A DNA stretch of 64,000 nt, from positions 17,704,485-17,768,484 of the forward strand of contig CM057823.1 of NCBI GenBank assembly GCA_030068075.1, given 5' to 3'. The number at the start of each line of letters is the position of its first letter. The stretch's first letter is position 1. Position numbers and translations under genes: made by a program. Origin of the DNA: Paguma larvata. Taxonomy: Eukaryota; Chordata; Mammalia; Carnivora; Viverridae. Below are positions 10,935 through 21,290 of this stretch, piece by piece. The notes under the pieces were generated by a model. The model was not told where the DNA came from, did not search any database, and saw nothing but the letters and a program-made list of their open reading frames with translations.

Positions 10935-11580
10935 TTCATAAGACACTCAATAGCCTGCTAACTGGTCTCTGAGTCCCCTCTGATGCCTCTCAACTTTTCC
11001 TCCAACTCTGCAAGGTCACTAGGTTTTATTAAAATGAACACTTATTCATGTAATTCCCTGCTTTAAATCCTTCAATTGCTCTGTTGCTCCTGGGAGAAAC
11101 ACCAAAATCCAACACAGATTCTAAGGGCACTGTCTGGTCTTCTTTTCGGCCTCCTTTCACCCACCTTCCTCTCTCCCTTTCCCTTTCTCTGTTCCTCTCC
11201 TCTATAGGCTTTATTTTATTAGGTATACCATACTCCCTAAAGCCACAGGCACCTTGCATGCTGTTCCCACCACCTAATAAATTCTCCTTATTTATGCTCA
11301 CCTTTCAGATTTTATGTGATGTATCACTTCCTCAGGGAAGCTGTCCTTAAAACCTAAGGTCAAAATCATGTAAATGTTTCTCTTTTTTAGAGCACTTATC
11401 TCAGACTGCAGTTATGCACATATTAATGCGATCACTGGATGAATTCTATTTTACAACATCATGAAAGCAGGGGCCATGTTTGCTTTTACTAATTCCTGGG
11501 CCTGGTAAACAATTGGCACTCACTATAGAGTTGCTAAACGAATGAACGATTGAGTGAATGAACAATGAATGAGTAAACAA
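10935..11580 (+). mobile_element. LINE-2 (L2) 3' end
   Basis: A sense L2 tail. Landmarks in order: ctgctttaaatccttcaatt, cttgcatgctgttcccacca, tgatgtatcacttcctcagg, agagcacttatctcagactg, catgaaagcaggggccatg, and a terminal gaatgaacgattgagtgaat stretch that ends in the TGAA-type terminal repeat. The frames on both strands at 11029-11350 are shadows. Confidence 0.85.
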
Positions 11581-11812
11581 ATGATTGATTTCAACTAGTA
11601 TCCATTGCCTTATTTCTAGTGGACAAACCAATATAATGATTACAAAAATGCTTCTTATTACTAATGAACTGACAGACTTGTAGGATGTATTGGGAGTAGA
11701 TAGGTTTGTACAGTGATAGAGTGGTCCAGAGCAACAACTAGTAAAGACTATACAAAAGGAGCAAAATAGGAGGGGGATATTTATTGAAATAAAGGGAGAT
11801 AACTTGGTATGT

Positions 11813-11830
11813 TGAGAGAGAGAGAGAGAG

Positions 11831-11881
<51 letters not shown>

Positions 11882-11883
11882 AA

Positions 11884-11915
<32 letters not shown>

Positions 11916-11917
11916 AA
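11813..11917. repeat. (GA)n-(GAAA)n microsatellite
   Basis: About 20 bases of GA repeats pass into a near-perfect run of roughly 21 GAAA units, for about 105 bp of pure purine on the plus strand. It produces the artificial 160-codon minus-strand frame at 11446-11928 (F/L/S-rich). It is probably length-variable between individuals. Confidence 0.97.
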
Positions 11918-12485
11918 CTATAATTCAAAGCTCCTGAGGTCTATTCCTCATTCCCGAATTTGTATAATCTTAGCCTGACCCTCTTAAAATGCGATGTTCT
12001 AGATAACTTCCATTTGCCCTTTCAGATTCATTGATGCTCCACCACTCTGCTCTGTAACTCAGTGGGAAGATTATTATGGACTGCATTAGTGGACTTTCTT
12101 GACCCTTGGTTTCCAATTGGGTTTGATTTATGAGAGCAACGCCAATAGATCAAAGAGAGATAGAGGATGATGAGGTATTTATCTCCGGGCTTTATCCTAT
12201 TGAATCCCTATGGACTGGTTGCATTCCTGACCAGATCACAGTCTAAGCAGGCAGTTCTTTCTCTCTGGTTTCAGATAATCTCTTCCCACCACTCTTTGAC
12301 CCCTTCAGACCAGAAGGGACCAATGGCTTCTGATGTTACGAGCTTTGAATTATGGGACTATCCTTTGTGGTTTCCTCATATACTGACCACACAATTGTAA
12401 AGAGTATATTTATTAAATTCTCCTTGTGTCGCTCAAATTGAATGAGCTTTATTTCCTGCCAGGAGTCTGACTGCCATATTCAATT
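11918..12485. other. Unique DNA, nothing recognised
   Basis: Contains a 77-codon plus-strand frame at 12167-12400 with no recognisable motif or codon signature. No repeat was seen. Confidence 0.35.
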
Positions 12486-12620
12486 GTATCACATTGAAAT
12501 GGAGATAATAATATCCGCTCTGCTTAACTTCTGGGATTGTTGGGGAGCGAAGCGCATAATATAATATTTTTGAATGTAATTTGAGAACAATGAAACCCTA
12601 TACCAAAGTCAGGATTGTTT
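12486..12620 (+). repeat. MIR-like SINE fragment
   Basis: The words aaatggagataataatatcc and cttctgggattgttggggag match the 3' half of a MIR-type element (3' of the tRNA-like head). It is ancient and diverged. Confidence 0.5.
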
Positions 12621-12696
12621 TATAAAGAAGATCATGCCTGGCACACAGACCATATTCAATTCGCTAAGGGCCTTACTGATATAAAGCACTCTTATT

Positions 12697-12726
12697 GGGG
12701 TGCCTCGGTGGCTCAGTCAGTTAAGC
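12697..12726 (+). mobile_element. Carnivore SINE, 5' head only (about 30 nt)
   Basis: Only ggggtgcctcggtggctcag plus tcagttaagc remains. A perfect 13-bp repeat, aagcactcttatt, flanks it at 12684-12696 and 12723-12735; the right copy overlaps the SINE's own aagc. The whole body and tail are missing while the target duplication survives, the reverse of ordinary 5' truncation. Confidence 0.85.
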
Positions 12727-12854
12727 ACTCTTATTTAATCAAGACGATATTGCGAATAGTATATAATTAAGTGTTTTTTATGCCCAAAAATGTCTCACCA
12801 CCGGCTTACCTCAAATTCCATAGATATTCAACAGAAATAATAACCTGCAATTAG

Positions 12855-13060
12855 GAAGTCCCTAAGCCTGTGCCAGACACTGCCGGGACTTCCTGTGCAG
12901 TGTCTCCAGTCCACACAACGACCCCATTTCATAGATGAGAAAACCGATATTTGGAAAAATTGAACAACTTGGTAGTAATAGGTAGAAGGAGTTTACAGCA
13001 AAAATCTAGTTGGTTGCAGAGCCATTATTCTGTCTACTTCTCATACTACCATTGTAGTGT
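12855..13060 (-). repeat. MIR SINE
   Basis: An antisense MIR: gtgccagacactgccgggac, then ccccatttcatagatgagaa, then gaacaacttggtagtaatag, then a terminal region before tctgtctacttctcatacta. The order matches antisense MIR from 3' end to head. Confidence 0.75.
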
Positions 13061-13191
13061 TACCTATTCAAGTTATCATGTTATCCAAATAGAGTGCATT
13101 TATTTTGTGTATCAACAGACATGAATTATATAGATTAATATTCAGAGGGAGTACTCTACCCTGAGTTCTTGAATATAATAATGTAGAAGAA

Positions 13192-13419
13192 GGGCCGCCT
13201 GGGTGACTCAGTCAGTTAAGTGTCTGACTTCAGCACTGATCATGATCTCGAGGCTCATGAGTTCAAGCCCCACGTCGGGCTCTGTGCTCACAGCTCAGAG
13301 CCTGGAGCCTGGTTTGAATTCTGTGTCTCCCTCTCTCTCTGCCCCTCCCCTGCTCACGCACACACCCACACACATACACACTCTCTTTCTCTCTCAAAAT
13401 AAATAAACATTAAAAAAAG
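13192..13419 (+). mobile_element. Carnivore SINE with short CA run
   Basis: A full sense copy with a cacacacccacacacataca interruption in the CT-rich part. It is flanked by aatgtagaagaa (13180-13191) and aatgtaggagaa (13420-13431). Two 60-67 codon frames are SINE shadows. Confidence 0.95.
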
Positions 13420-13483
13420 AATGTAGGAGAAAATATGAAACTAGAAATATGGATACAGGTTTCCATGAAGAAGTAGGTGTTTG

Positions 13484-13636
13484 GGGGCGCCTGAGTGACT
13501 CAGTGGGTTAAGCTTCTGACTTGATTTAGGCTCAGGTCATGATGTCGCAGGATGGAGCCCCACCTAGGGCTCTGTGCTGACAGCATAGAGCCTGCTGGGG
13601 ATTCTCTCTCCCCCTCTCTCTCTCAAAAATAAATAA
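13484..13636 (+). mobile_element. Carnivore SINE, shortened middle
   Basis: A sense copy starting ggggcgcctgagtgactcag. It jumps from gctgacagcatagagcctgc straight to a short CT stretch and tail, so part of the body is deleted. Its tail was the target of the next SINE. Confidence 0.92.
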
Positions 13637-13647
13637 ATTAACTTTAT

Positions 13648-13884
13648 TTTTTTTTAATTTTTTTTAACGTTTATTTACTTTCGAGAGACAGAGCGTGAGC
13701 AGGGGAAGGGCAGAGAGAGAGAGAGAGAGAGGCAGACGCAGAATCTGAAGCAGGCTCCAGGCTCTGAGCCATCAGCACAGAGCCCGACGCGGGGCTCGAA
13801 CTCACAGACCTGTGAGATCATGACCTGAGCTGAAGTCGGCCACCTAACCAACTGAGCCACCCAGGTGTCCCCATTTTTTTTTTT
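13648..13884 (-). mobile_element. Carnivore SINE inserted at the tail of the preceding SINE
   Basis: An antisense full-length copy, flanked by aattaacttta at 13637-13647 and 13885-13895. With the 13484 SINE it forms a close inverted pair. The 102-codon minus frame at 13675-13983 is mostly this SINE. Confidence 0.93.
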
Positions 13885-13895
13885 AATTAACTTTA

Positions 13896-14984
13896 AACAG
13901 TGAAAGAAATAAGGCGTATGGTATCTGGAACTGCTCAAAGAGCATGGTTGGAAAGATGCAGAGGTAAGATTTGCCTCTGTCATCTCAAAGCCAGATCTTT
14001 TCTACTCAAACACTACTTTCTAAAATCTAGGTAGAGCTTCAGATCTTAATATAAGATGATTGTCCTAATGTATCTCATCTGCAGTACATTTTCTTAATGC
14101 TTTCAGAATTCTCAAACGAGGCAAGGAAAAGCTAAAAATCCTTATCATTGCTACATCTTTTCAACTCAAACTAAAGAGTTGAGCTCTAAACACTTACAAT
14201 AGCCATGGAATAAAATCAAGAATCTCTTTCAGGATGTAATTAACCATAAAAAATTAAGAAACTTGCCAAATACATTCAGAAAAACAAAAGCCACTCAGAA
14301 ATGTGGCGAATAGAAGCATGTACCGACTAGACCAAATGGCCTCAAGCTTGCATCCTCTTTTGCTTTTATCTGATGGAATAACTAGAACACGTCAACAGCT
14401 GGAAAGTTTTGCCCTTTCAACTTTGCATTGACCTACTATTTGTTGTTCATATAATATAATTAATACAATGACAATGGTACCAATAATTAGAAAAATGTTT
14501 TAAAGCAAATAGAATATATGGGACTCTATAATTTTAGAGATTATTGTAATATTTTACCTCAAAAGGCTAATTTAATTTTCTCCAAATTTTTAAATGATGG
14601 CAAACAAATATTAAAAATTGCCCATTTTCTGTATTCCTTCTTCCATTTCAAGTGGCAAATTGTTTCACAGTATCAAAATTGCAATATGTTTCAATGCGCT
14701 TAAACACAGTTGATCCAAATTAACGAAAAGATGGAAAATAATAATAAGCAAGTCCTAAAAATCCAAAGACCTTGGTTATACTTCTGACCGTGACTCTTCC
14801 TAGACATGAAAACAATACTTAATCACTCAATTTCCCCATCTGTAAAACCGTTTACAATTGCGAATAAGTTTAATGGACTTGCAAACTATGAAACACAATA
14901 TATGATTCATTTTATTTTTATAAAATATGTACTTTTCTAAAAGTTCGGGGAGGGTGGTCACAGCTAAGTATTGATACTGCTTTC
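13896..14984. other. Unique DNA, nothing firmly recognised
   Basis: AT-rich. A weak sense MIR-like piece may lie at 14780-14890 (tcaatttccccatctgtaaa). A 61-codon frame at 14518-14703 has no recognisable features. Confidence 0.35.
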
Positions 14985-15070
14985 AATCACATAGTGAATA
15001 AGTAATGGAACCAGAATTTGAACTCATGCTCACCTAAATCATCACGCTTTATCCCCCATACCGCTTTTGT
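14985..15070 (-). repeat. MIR fragment
   Basis: aatcacatagtgaataagta and ccagaatttgaactcatgct match the tRNA-like head region of an antisense MIR. Confidence 0.55.
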
Positions 15071-15084
15071 GCAGAGCTTGAAAA

Positions 15085-15175
15085 ACTATTTTAGCCTCAG
15101 TTTCTCTGCATAAAATGAAAAAAATAGTATCTAGCTCACAAGCTTATTGTGAAGTTCAAATTAGCCTGAACAAAA
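15085..15175 (+). repeat. MIR fragment
   Basis: The words tagcctcagtttctctgcat and aaatagtatctagctcacaa match the central and 3' part of sense MIR. It lies beside an antisense MIR piece, so two ancient insertions abut here. Confidence 0.55.
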
Positions 15176-15309
15176 CAGCAAAGCCGTGGGTGTTCACGGT
15201 CAGTCGAATCTGAAATTCAGAATGGTAGCAGATTGTGTTTAACAAGCTCTCATTACAATCCGACATTGGCCTAATTCCATCCAGCAGTGATCTATGTGCC
15301 TTCCTTTTC

Positions 15310-15755
15310 ATAACTGTCTCAACCAATTGTATGCAGCAGAAGTGACTTGTGTGACTTCTGACACAAGCTCACAAGAACCAGGGTTCTACCTGGTTTACTC
15401 TCTCTCACACCGCATGCTCTGGGGAAAGGCGGCTTCCTTGCTGTGAAGACATTCAAGCAATCCTGGGAGAAGAACAGAGACCCCCAGTCGATGGCCGATG
15501 TCAAACTGCCAACGACGTGAGTGAGCTATCCATGAAGTGAGTACTTCAGCCTCAGTCAAGCCTTTGGGTATCTCTCTCCCAAGCCAACCTGTGCTCTGAC
15601 TGCATCAGAGACCCTGGTTGAGAAAGAACTGCCAGTCAAACCCTCCCTAAAATCCTAACCAGCAGAAACCATGTGAAAAATAAATGATTATTGTCTTAAG
15701 CCACTGAGCTTTGGGGTCATCTGTTATAATAGATAGCAAATAGATAACAAATACA
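15310..15755 (+). mobile_element. MaLR (MLT1-like) LTR
   Basis: The 3' half is well recognisable: agcagaaaccatgtgaaaaa, taaatgattattgtcttaag, ccactgagctttggggtcat and tagataacaaata at the end, the classic MLT1 terminus with its AATAAA-like signal. The 5' half (acacaagctcacaagaacca onward) is more diverged. No internal sequence follows, so it is a solo LTR. Confidence 0.75.
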
Positions 15756-17105
15756 AAAAATATTGTTTAATTTGTTGGTTAACCTGTACATGGAAATTGC
15801 AAAGTTATATCTATCCAAATTCCAAGAGCAAATAAGCCAGTTTATATTTCTTAAAATCCTTAGTTCTGACTTTAGGTGCCCAAATAGGTGAAGTTTTATA
15901 TCTCTAAGTTAACTCTCTAAAAACAGGGAAGCTTTATATAAGTTCTTATAATATCTATTGTATTTTTTTAGGTACTAGATGGCTCTAAAAAGTTTCAACA
16001 ACATTGTTTCATGACATGGGAGAGTAGAGAAAGTCCAATATTTCTATATTAGTTTCCTAATTTGGTGTCTTTGGCTATGCGCATAATATATGTCCTATTC
16101 AATCAAGTTATAATCATGGTAAACAGATTTTTAAATCCTCAGTAATACATGTGCAATATGTAAAATAATTCTTAGCTTTGAGAAAATTTCTTTGGTGTGT
16201 CTCCAGTGGGAATATCTGGAAGGAGCTTTCCAAATCAGAGTTAGCCTATTTCACATGCCATATGGAAAAAGCAAAATAAAAATTTCTCTAGCTTATGTCT
16301 GAAACATCATTTGTCGTTGTGTGGTCAAGTCCCAAAATGTCTGGTGATTTCTGTAATTTAAAGTCTAAGAAATGGTAAAAGATTTTCAGTCTAAGGATAA
16401 TTGGTCACAGAAATGAATATAAAATAGATTTCTAAAACCTTGTCATCCAAGAGGTTGAACTAAAGGTTTTATATCATATTCGCATAAGTTTATGGTATTG
16501 CTATGAATAAATCATTTTTTGCAGAGACTCTTGTATCCAACTGGCCATTCTTTCTATTATGGACAAAAGTATGTTTGAAGTAAAGAAAACCTCTTTCACC
16601 TCTCAATCTCTTCCGTATTTGTCAAGCCCAAGCTTTCTCTTCAGAGTGGGACATAGAGTGAATCATAGTTTTTTTTCCTTCCGAAATAACGTTCACTTCA
16701 GTGATGTCCAGAATGGCATAAGGACCCACACAAGAAAGTAGCTTGCCTAAGACTCCATTTGTAAAGTGGAAACAATATTAATTTTAAATTTTTTACTTCA
16801 TGTGTTATCAGTCTAAGACTCAAGGTCAAATTTATTATACAATGAGAACCTGTTCAAATATTTTTATGCAACGGAACGGTAAGTGCATTACAGATATAGG
16901 TAGGGAGAATGCAGATATCAGACATGAACATTAGTTTATAGTTATGCTATAGGAGATTGTTTCTGGAATCATACACGAACTCCATATCTATATCTAAAGC
17001 AAAATCTAAAATAGTTTACCTCATTTTCACCTGTTATTTACCTAAACCACATGACACAGGACACAGTCACTACTTCATTCCCTGACTGCATGGATGATAA
17101 AGTGA
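15756..17105. other. Unique DNA, nothing firmly recognised
   Basis: About 1.35 kb with no clear repeat. A weak antisense MIR hint lies at 16720-16770 (agtagcttgcctaagactcc). The 60-codon frame at 16559-16741 has no recognisable motif. Confidence 0.35.
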
Positions 17106-17109
17106 TAGA

Positions 17110-17310
17110 AACAACACTGCCTTCGCAATCAGGCAGATCTGGATTTTAACCACAGCTGAGATCTTCACCAAGGATGTGAATTTGAATATATTGCATCGTT
17201 TGAGTTCTCAAGTTATTGTGAAAACTAATGTTTTCATTCTGTAAATGCTTCAAGTACAGAAACATATTTCTAGAGACAAAAACATTATGGAGCCTTCCCG
17301 GCCATGGCAT
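17110..17310 (+). repeat. MIR SINE, diverged
   Basis: cactgccttcgcaatcaggc and agatctggattttaaccaca match the sense MIR head. tctcaagttattgtgaaaac and tgtaaatgcttcaagtacag match its 3' part. Confidence 0.6.
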
Positions 17311-18430
17311 CAATAAACAGCTTCCCAGACCTACCAAGAACTAATCCATATAGTTTCTTTTCAAAATATTTGCCTGAACATGTCAATCAGTCAGGGATGA
17401 GAGAAACCGATCCAGTATAGTTTAAACTTGCAAAGAAAGAAACCAAAAAGTACATTCTCTTAATAAGCAGATTTTTAAGAAGTCTTCTGGAAAGGACAGA
17501 GCTATAAGCTGAAAATATGCTGGTTTCTCAGTGACCTTGGAGAAAGAATAAGATTATTTGAAGTCTTGGTTCTTCTATCTCAATAAAAACCCACTCTCAT
17601 ATGCTTTGCTCCTAATATGTCATAAATGATACTCAGTGGATGAAAATATTAATGCTTGTCAGGAATATTTACATTTATATAGAAAATAAATGGTGGTATT
17701 TTAAATTTGACCCAATGTATTGGGCCACATGGGCCCTCCCTCTGTATCTGAAATATCGCTGGCTAAAAGATCAGCTGGTATTAGGGAAAGCACCAATGTT
17801 GAAGCTCTGCCACACCATTTTTTAAAAGGTTTCCTTGATGTTTTATAGCATCTTACATGGTTTGAAATAGGAATTTGATTTATTTTTCTTTTTTTCATGT
17901 AGTACCCGTTCTTCCAGGATGGCTTTTTCATCCTAGTGATTTACAGTGTCCACTCCATGATGTATGAAATTTCTCTATATGCATGTGCCTATTTTGAAGA
18001 GTTCTCTTCTATTATACTGATCAATATGACCAAGGTCTCATTGCTCTGAATTAGTATAGCTTCATCGTATGCCTTGATATCTTGCAGGGAAATTCCTCTG
18101 GCTTTCATCTTGTTCTTTAAGAGTGTTGTGCCTACCATACCTCTGCTCTGCCACACAGCCTTTACAATCATATTGTAACGTGGAAAAATTCCATTGGTAT
18201 TTGGAAAGGAATTATACGGACTCCTTGCATCAAACTGGAGAACAGATGTTTTCAATTTGTGTTATACTTTTATAATTAGTATTATCTCTAAAACGAGTCA
18301 AACTTTCCCCTGGTGGGTAGTAGTATATCAGGTGTTTGTCCAGATGAGGGTCCAGGAAACCGGTAGGCCTCCTGAGGTTCTGATGTGTTGCTCCACCTAT
18401 CAGTTAATCAGGAAATTGCAAATTTAGACC
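17311..18430. other. Unique DNA with an 88-codon minus-strand frame
   Basis: No repeat was recognised. The minus-strand frames at 17989-18255 (88 codons, mixed and protein-like in composition) and 17701-17931 (76 codons, K/R-rich start) lie next to each other in the same direction, separated by stops. I do not recognise either. They may be chance, or the remains of a pseudogene or unfamiliar element. Confidence 0.25.
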
Positions 18431-18848
18431 ATAACGAAATACCATTCTTCAATGGCTGAAATTTTAAAATTTGCTAATATCAAGTTTATTGAGAAAATGG
18501 TGCAGCAAGAACCTTTATACAACCCTAATGGCAATGTAAATTTTAAGAACATTTTGGAAAATAATTTGACACTCTCTTACAAAGCTGAATATTTGAAACC
18601 CTTACAACCTAGCAATTCTGATCCTAGCCACAAACCCTAAAAAGACTTCCACATTTGTGCACCTAGATGAAATATACAAAGATATTTAAAGCAGCATTGT
18701 TTTTAAGAATCCATCAGTAGGAGAGGAGAGAAATAAAGTGGACATATATTTATTCATTGGAATGTATTAGGGAAAATGAATAAAATATAATTACAGGCCA
18801 CCATAAGGATGAACACTGATAAAAATAGTGAATTTTAAAAGTGGGTCA

Positions 18849-19357
18849 TACAGAGGAATGATGATGCATAGGGGCATGTGTACCCCAATGTTCATAGCAG
18901 CACTTTCGACAATAGCCAAATCATGGAAAGAGACCAAGTGCCCATCAACTGATGAATGGATAAAGAAGATGTGGTACATATATACAATGGACTACTACGT
19001 GACAATGAGAAAAAATGAAATCTGGCCATGTGTAGCAACATGGATGGAACTGGAGGGTATTATGCTAAGTGAGATAAGTCAGTCAGAAAAAAGACAGATA
19101 CCATATGTTTCCACGCATAGGTGGATTTTGAGAGACTTAGCAAAAACCACGGGGGAGGGGAAGAGGGGAAAGGAAAAAAAGACACAGAAAGGGAGGGAGA
19201 TAAAACATAAGAGACTCTCAAAGACTAAGAACAAACTGAGAGGGAGGGGGGAGAGGGGGTGATGGGCATTAAAGAGGGCACATGTTGGGATGAACACTGA
19301 GTGTTATATGTAAACCAATTTGAAAATAAACTATTAAAAAAATTATTAAAAAAAATT
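18849..19357 (+). mobile_element. Young 5'-truncated L1 tail
   Basis: About 510 bp: ORF2 C-terminus, a G/A-rich 3' UTR and an A-rich tail. aaaagtgggtca (18837-18848) and aaaagtggatca (19360-19371) mark the target duplication. The frame 18828-19262 (144 codons) stays open through the ORF2 end (motifs FIAALSTIAKSWKETKCP and EWIKKMWYIYTMDYY) into the UTR. The intact end and long tail suggest recent, felid-lineage activity. Confidence 0.88.
19242..19266 (+). repeat. G-run cluster in L1 3' UTR
   Basis: Four closely spaced runs of three or more G (spacers A, AGA, TGAT) in the L1 3' UTR. They are capable of forming a G-quadruplex. Similar clusters occur at the same UTR position in the L1 tails at 33086 and 37643, and a looser one at 61048. 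Confidence 0.7.
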
Positions 19358-20015
19358 TAAAAAGTGGATCACAGAAAACTACCTATACTATGAAACCATT
19401 TTATAGAACCTAAAAATAAGCAATGCTAATTAATGTAATATGTAGATGTATATAAACAACAATTCCACTTTTTCTAAGTAGGAAGGAGAAACACAAAAAA
19501 ACAAACACACAGTTTACTTCTGGGAGGAAACAGGAAGAGGGAATAGGGAAGGAACACACGGATAAAAGCAATAATATTGATAATATTCTACTTTTCTTCA
19601 TTTGAGTAATGTATTCATAAATATGTATATTGTTTTGCTTCATAATTTACATATATACTACTATGCTCTTTTGTCTTTAGTAAATATTACACAATTTTTC
19701 AAAATAAAGATAGAATACGTGTGATTTCATTAAATGTACATTTCTATAGAATGACTTTGAAAAATCAACCAACTCAAAACTTTGGAAAAGTAGATCAGTC
19801 AGTTTTATGATTTTGTTAAATTAACCTTTGTTAAATGGAGCCTGGTCCCCTACCTTGAGCCCGACTGTTCAATAAAAGACCACGAGAGAAACTGAAATAG
19901 ACAAATTCCTTACAGGTCCTGGAGGAAGTTCATGGCACACCTCAAGGGGCTGCATGGGGAGATCAAGGCAGAGTGCAGTCAGAAAGAGAAGCAGGACTTG
20001 GGGCACATGCGTTTA

Positions 20016-20090
20016 TTAGGTCTGTGGGTGGAGTGCTTTGGGGTTCCCGGCCTAAGGCCAGATTGGTCAATCCAAATCAAAAAGAGTAGT
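20016..20090. repeat. 75-bp direct repeat, copy A
   Basis: Runs from ttaggtctgtgggtgga to aatcaaaaagagtag. Copy B at 20356-20429 differs by about four changes (one G indel, three substitutions). Both contain agattggtcaatcc, an inverted CCAAT box. This is the size and position expected of duplicated enhancer units in an LTR. Confidence 0.9.
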
Positions 20091-20096
20091 GCTTAG

Positions 20097-20263
20097 GGGG
20101 CACCTGGGTGGCTCAGTTGGTTAATCCTCTGACTTCAGCTCAGGTCATGATCTCACAGCTCATGAGTTCCAGCGCCACAGAGAGGTATATGCTGACAGCT
20201 CAGAGCCTGGAGCTTGTTTGGGATTCTGTGTCTCCCTCTCTCTCTGCCCCTCCTCTGCCAATA

Positions 20264-20316
<53 letters not shown>

Positions 20317-20347
20317 AAACAGTAAAAAAAAATAAATTTAAAAAAAA
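20097..20347 (+). mobile_element. Carnivore SINE with long (TC)n, between the two 75-bp repeats
   Basis: A full sense copy whose CT region is expanded to about 50 bases of TC. Flanks are agtagtgctta (20086-20096) and agtaggattta (20348-20358), an imperfect duplication. The frames of 75-115 codons on both strands are low-complexity SINE shadows. Confidence 0.93.
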
Positions 20348-20355
20348 AGTAGGAT

Positions 20356-20429
20356 TTAGGTCTGTGGGTGGAGTGCATTGGGGTTCCCAGGCTAAGGCCA
20401 GATTGGTCAATCCAAATCAAAAAGAGTAG
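20356..20429. repeat. 74-bp direct repeat, copy B
   Basis: The second copy of the unit at 20016-20090, about 95 percent identical by eye. Without the SINE the two would be nearly adjacent, so the tandem duplication came before the SINE insertion. Confidence 0.9.
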
Positions 20430-20689
20430 GGTTTTGGTAAGTTCCACGGAGGTCTTACCTAAGTAGCACACAAGGAGAAGGCCCTGGCAGTCAGTGGAGA
20501 CTCTCACAGGGACTGTTGAGAAAATTGTATCAGGAACTTATACTTAGGTGGGACTGCAAACTGTTTACATGAGTGGCTAGTATCCATTGAAGGCCTTGCA
20601 GGCTGCTTGGCCAAACAAAATGTGTACCAAGGCAGTGGTTGCCTAGAGTAGATTAGCCAATCTCTTGGCAGTCAGCATTACTTTAAAAA

Positions 20690-21290
20690 AATTTTAGTCT
20701 TTATTTTTTAGTGTACATAGAGTAAAATTCATCATTTTAGTACATAGTCCTACGAGTTTTGACCATGCATAGGAGTGTGTGATCACCATCCCAAAGAGCA
20801 TACAGATGAACTCTCCTACCCAAAACCTTCCTTCCTTGCTCTCCCTTTAAAGTCAGTCTCTCCCCAGTTCCCAACCCTTGACAACCTTATGTTCCCCATC
20901 TCTATAGTTTTCTTTATCCAGAATGTCATATAAATGGAATCATAAAGCAGCATGGGTAGCCTTTTATATCTGATGCCTTTCAACTTAGCAGATGCAGTTG
21001 AAATCCATCAATAGGTTGTTCCTTTTCATGCTGAATAAATGTTTCATGTTCCATCCATTGTATGGATTTGCCACCATTTATTTATCCATTCCCAACTGAG
21101 CACACTTGGAGTTTGTTCCACTTTAGGTAATTATGAAGAAAGAAAGAAAAATATTCATATACAGGTTCTTGTGTGAACGTTAAGTTTTAATTTCCTAAGA
21201 GAGGAATTGTCAGGGCATATGGTAAGTATGTATTTAACTTTATAAAATTTTTGGTATCGCCGCCAGTTTTGCCATAATCTGTCCCCAGAA
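20690..21290 (-). mobile_element. Old L1 (L1M-type) 3' part, antisense
   Basis: Landmarks in antisense L1M order: tgaccatgcataggagtgtg, tcatataaatggaatcataa, atccattgtatggatttgcc, tttatccattcccaactgag and gtcagggcatatggtaagta. It is heavily decayed with no open frame. Confidence 0.7.

Larger units (their letters stand above)
18431..19715 (+). mobile_element. Old L1 (L1M-type) 3' part, split by a younger L1
   Basis: Sense. aaacccttacaacctagcaa, agcagcattgtttttaagaa, then after the insertion aactacctatactatgaaac and cagtttacttctgggaggaa follow the order of the L1M ORF2 C-terminus and 3' UTR. A near-terminal AATAAA lies at about 19700. No frame survives. Confidence 0.65.
19835..20640 (-). mobile_element. 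Candidate solo LTR of an endogenous retrovirus
   Basis: Read on the minus strand: a CCAAT-type box inside a 75-bp duplicated unit, an aataaacgcatgtgcccc polyadenylation-like site (complement of 20000-20017), then a C/T-rich R/U5-like stretch ending near ctcgtggtcttttattgaac. The order U3 with repeats, AATAAA, U5 fits an LTR. No internal gag/pol or second LTR lies nearby. The ends and family are uncertain. Confidence 0.45.

Noticed and set aside
11446..11928. 160-codon minus-strand frame
   Set aside because: An artefact of the GAAA tract: its N-terminal half is F/L/S repeats only.
20160..20507. 115-codon minus frame with R/E repeats
   Set aside because: Crosses the SINE (TC)n run; the RERERE stretch is the complement of TC repeats.
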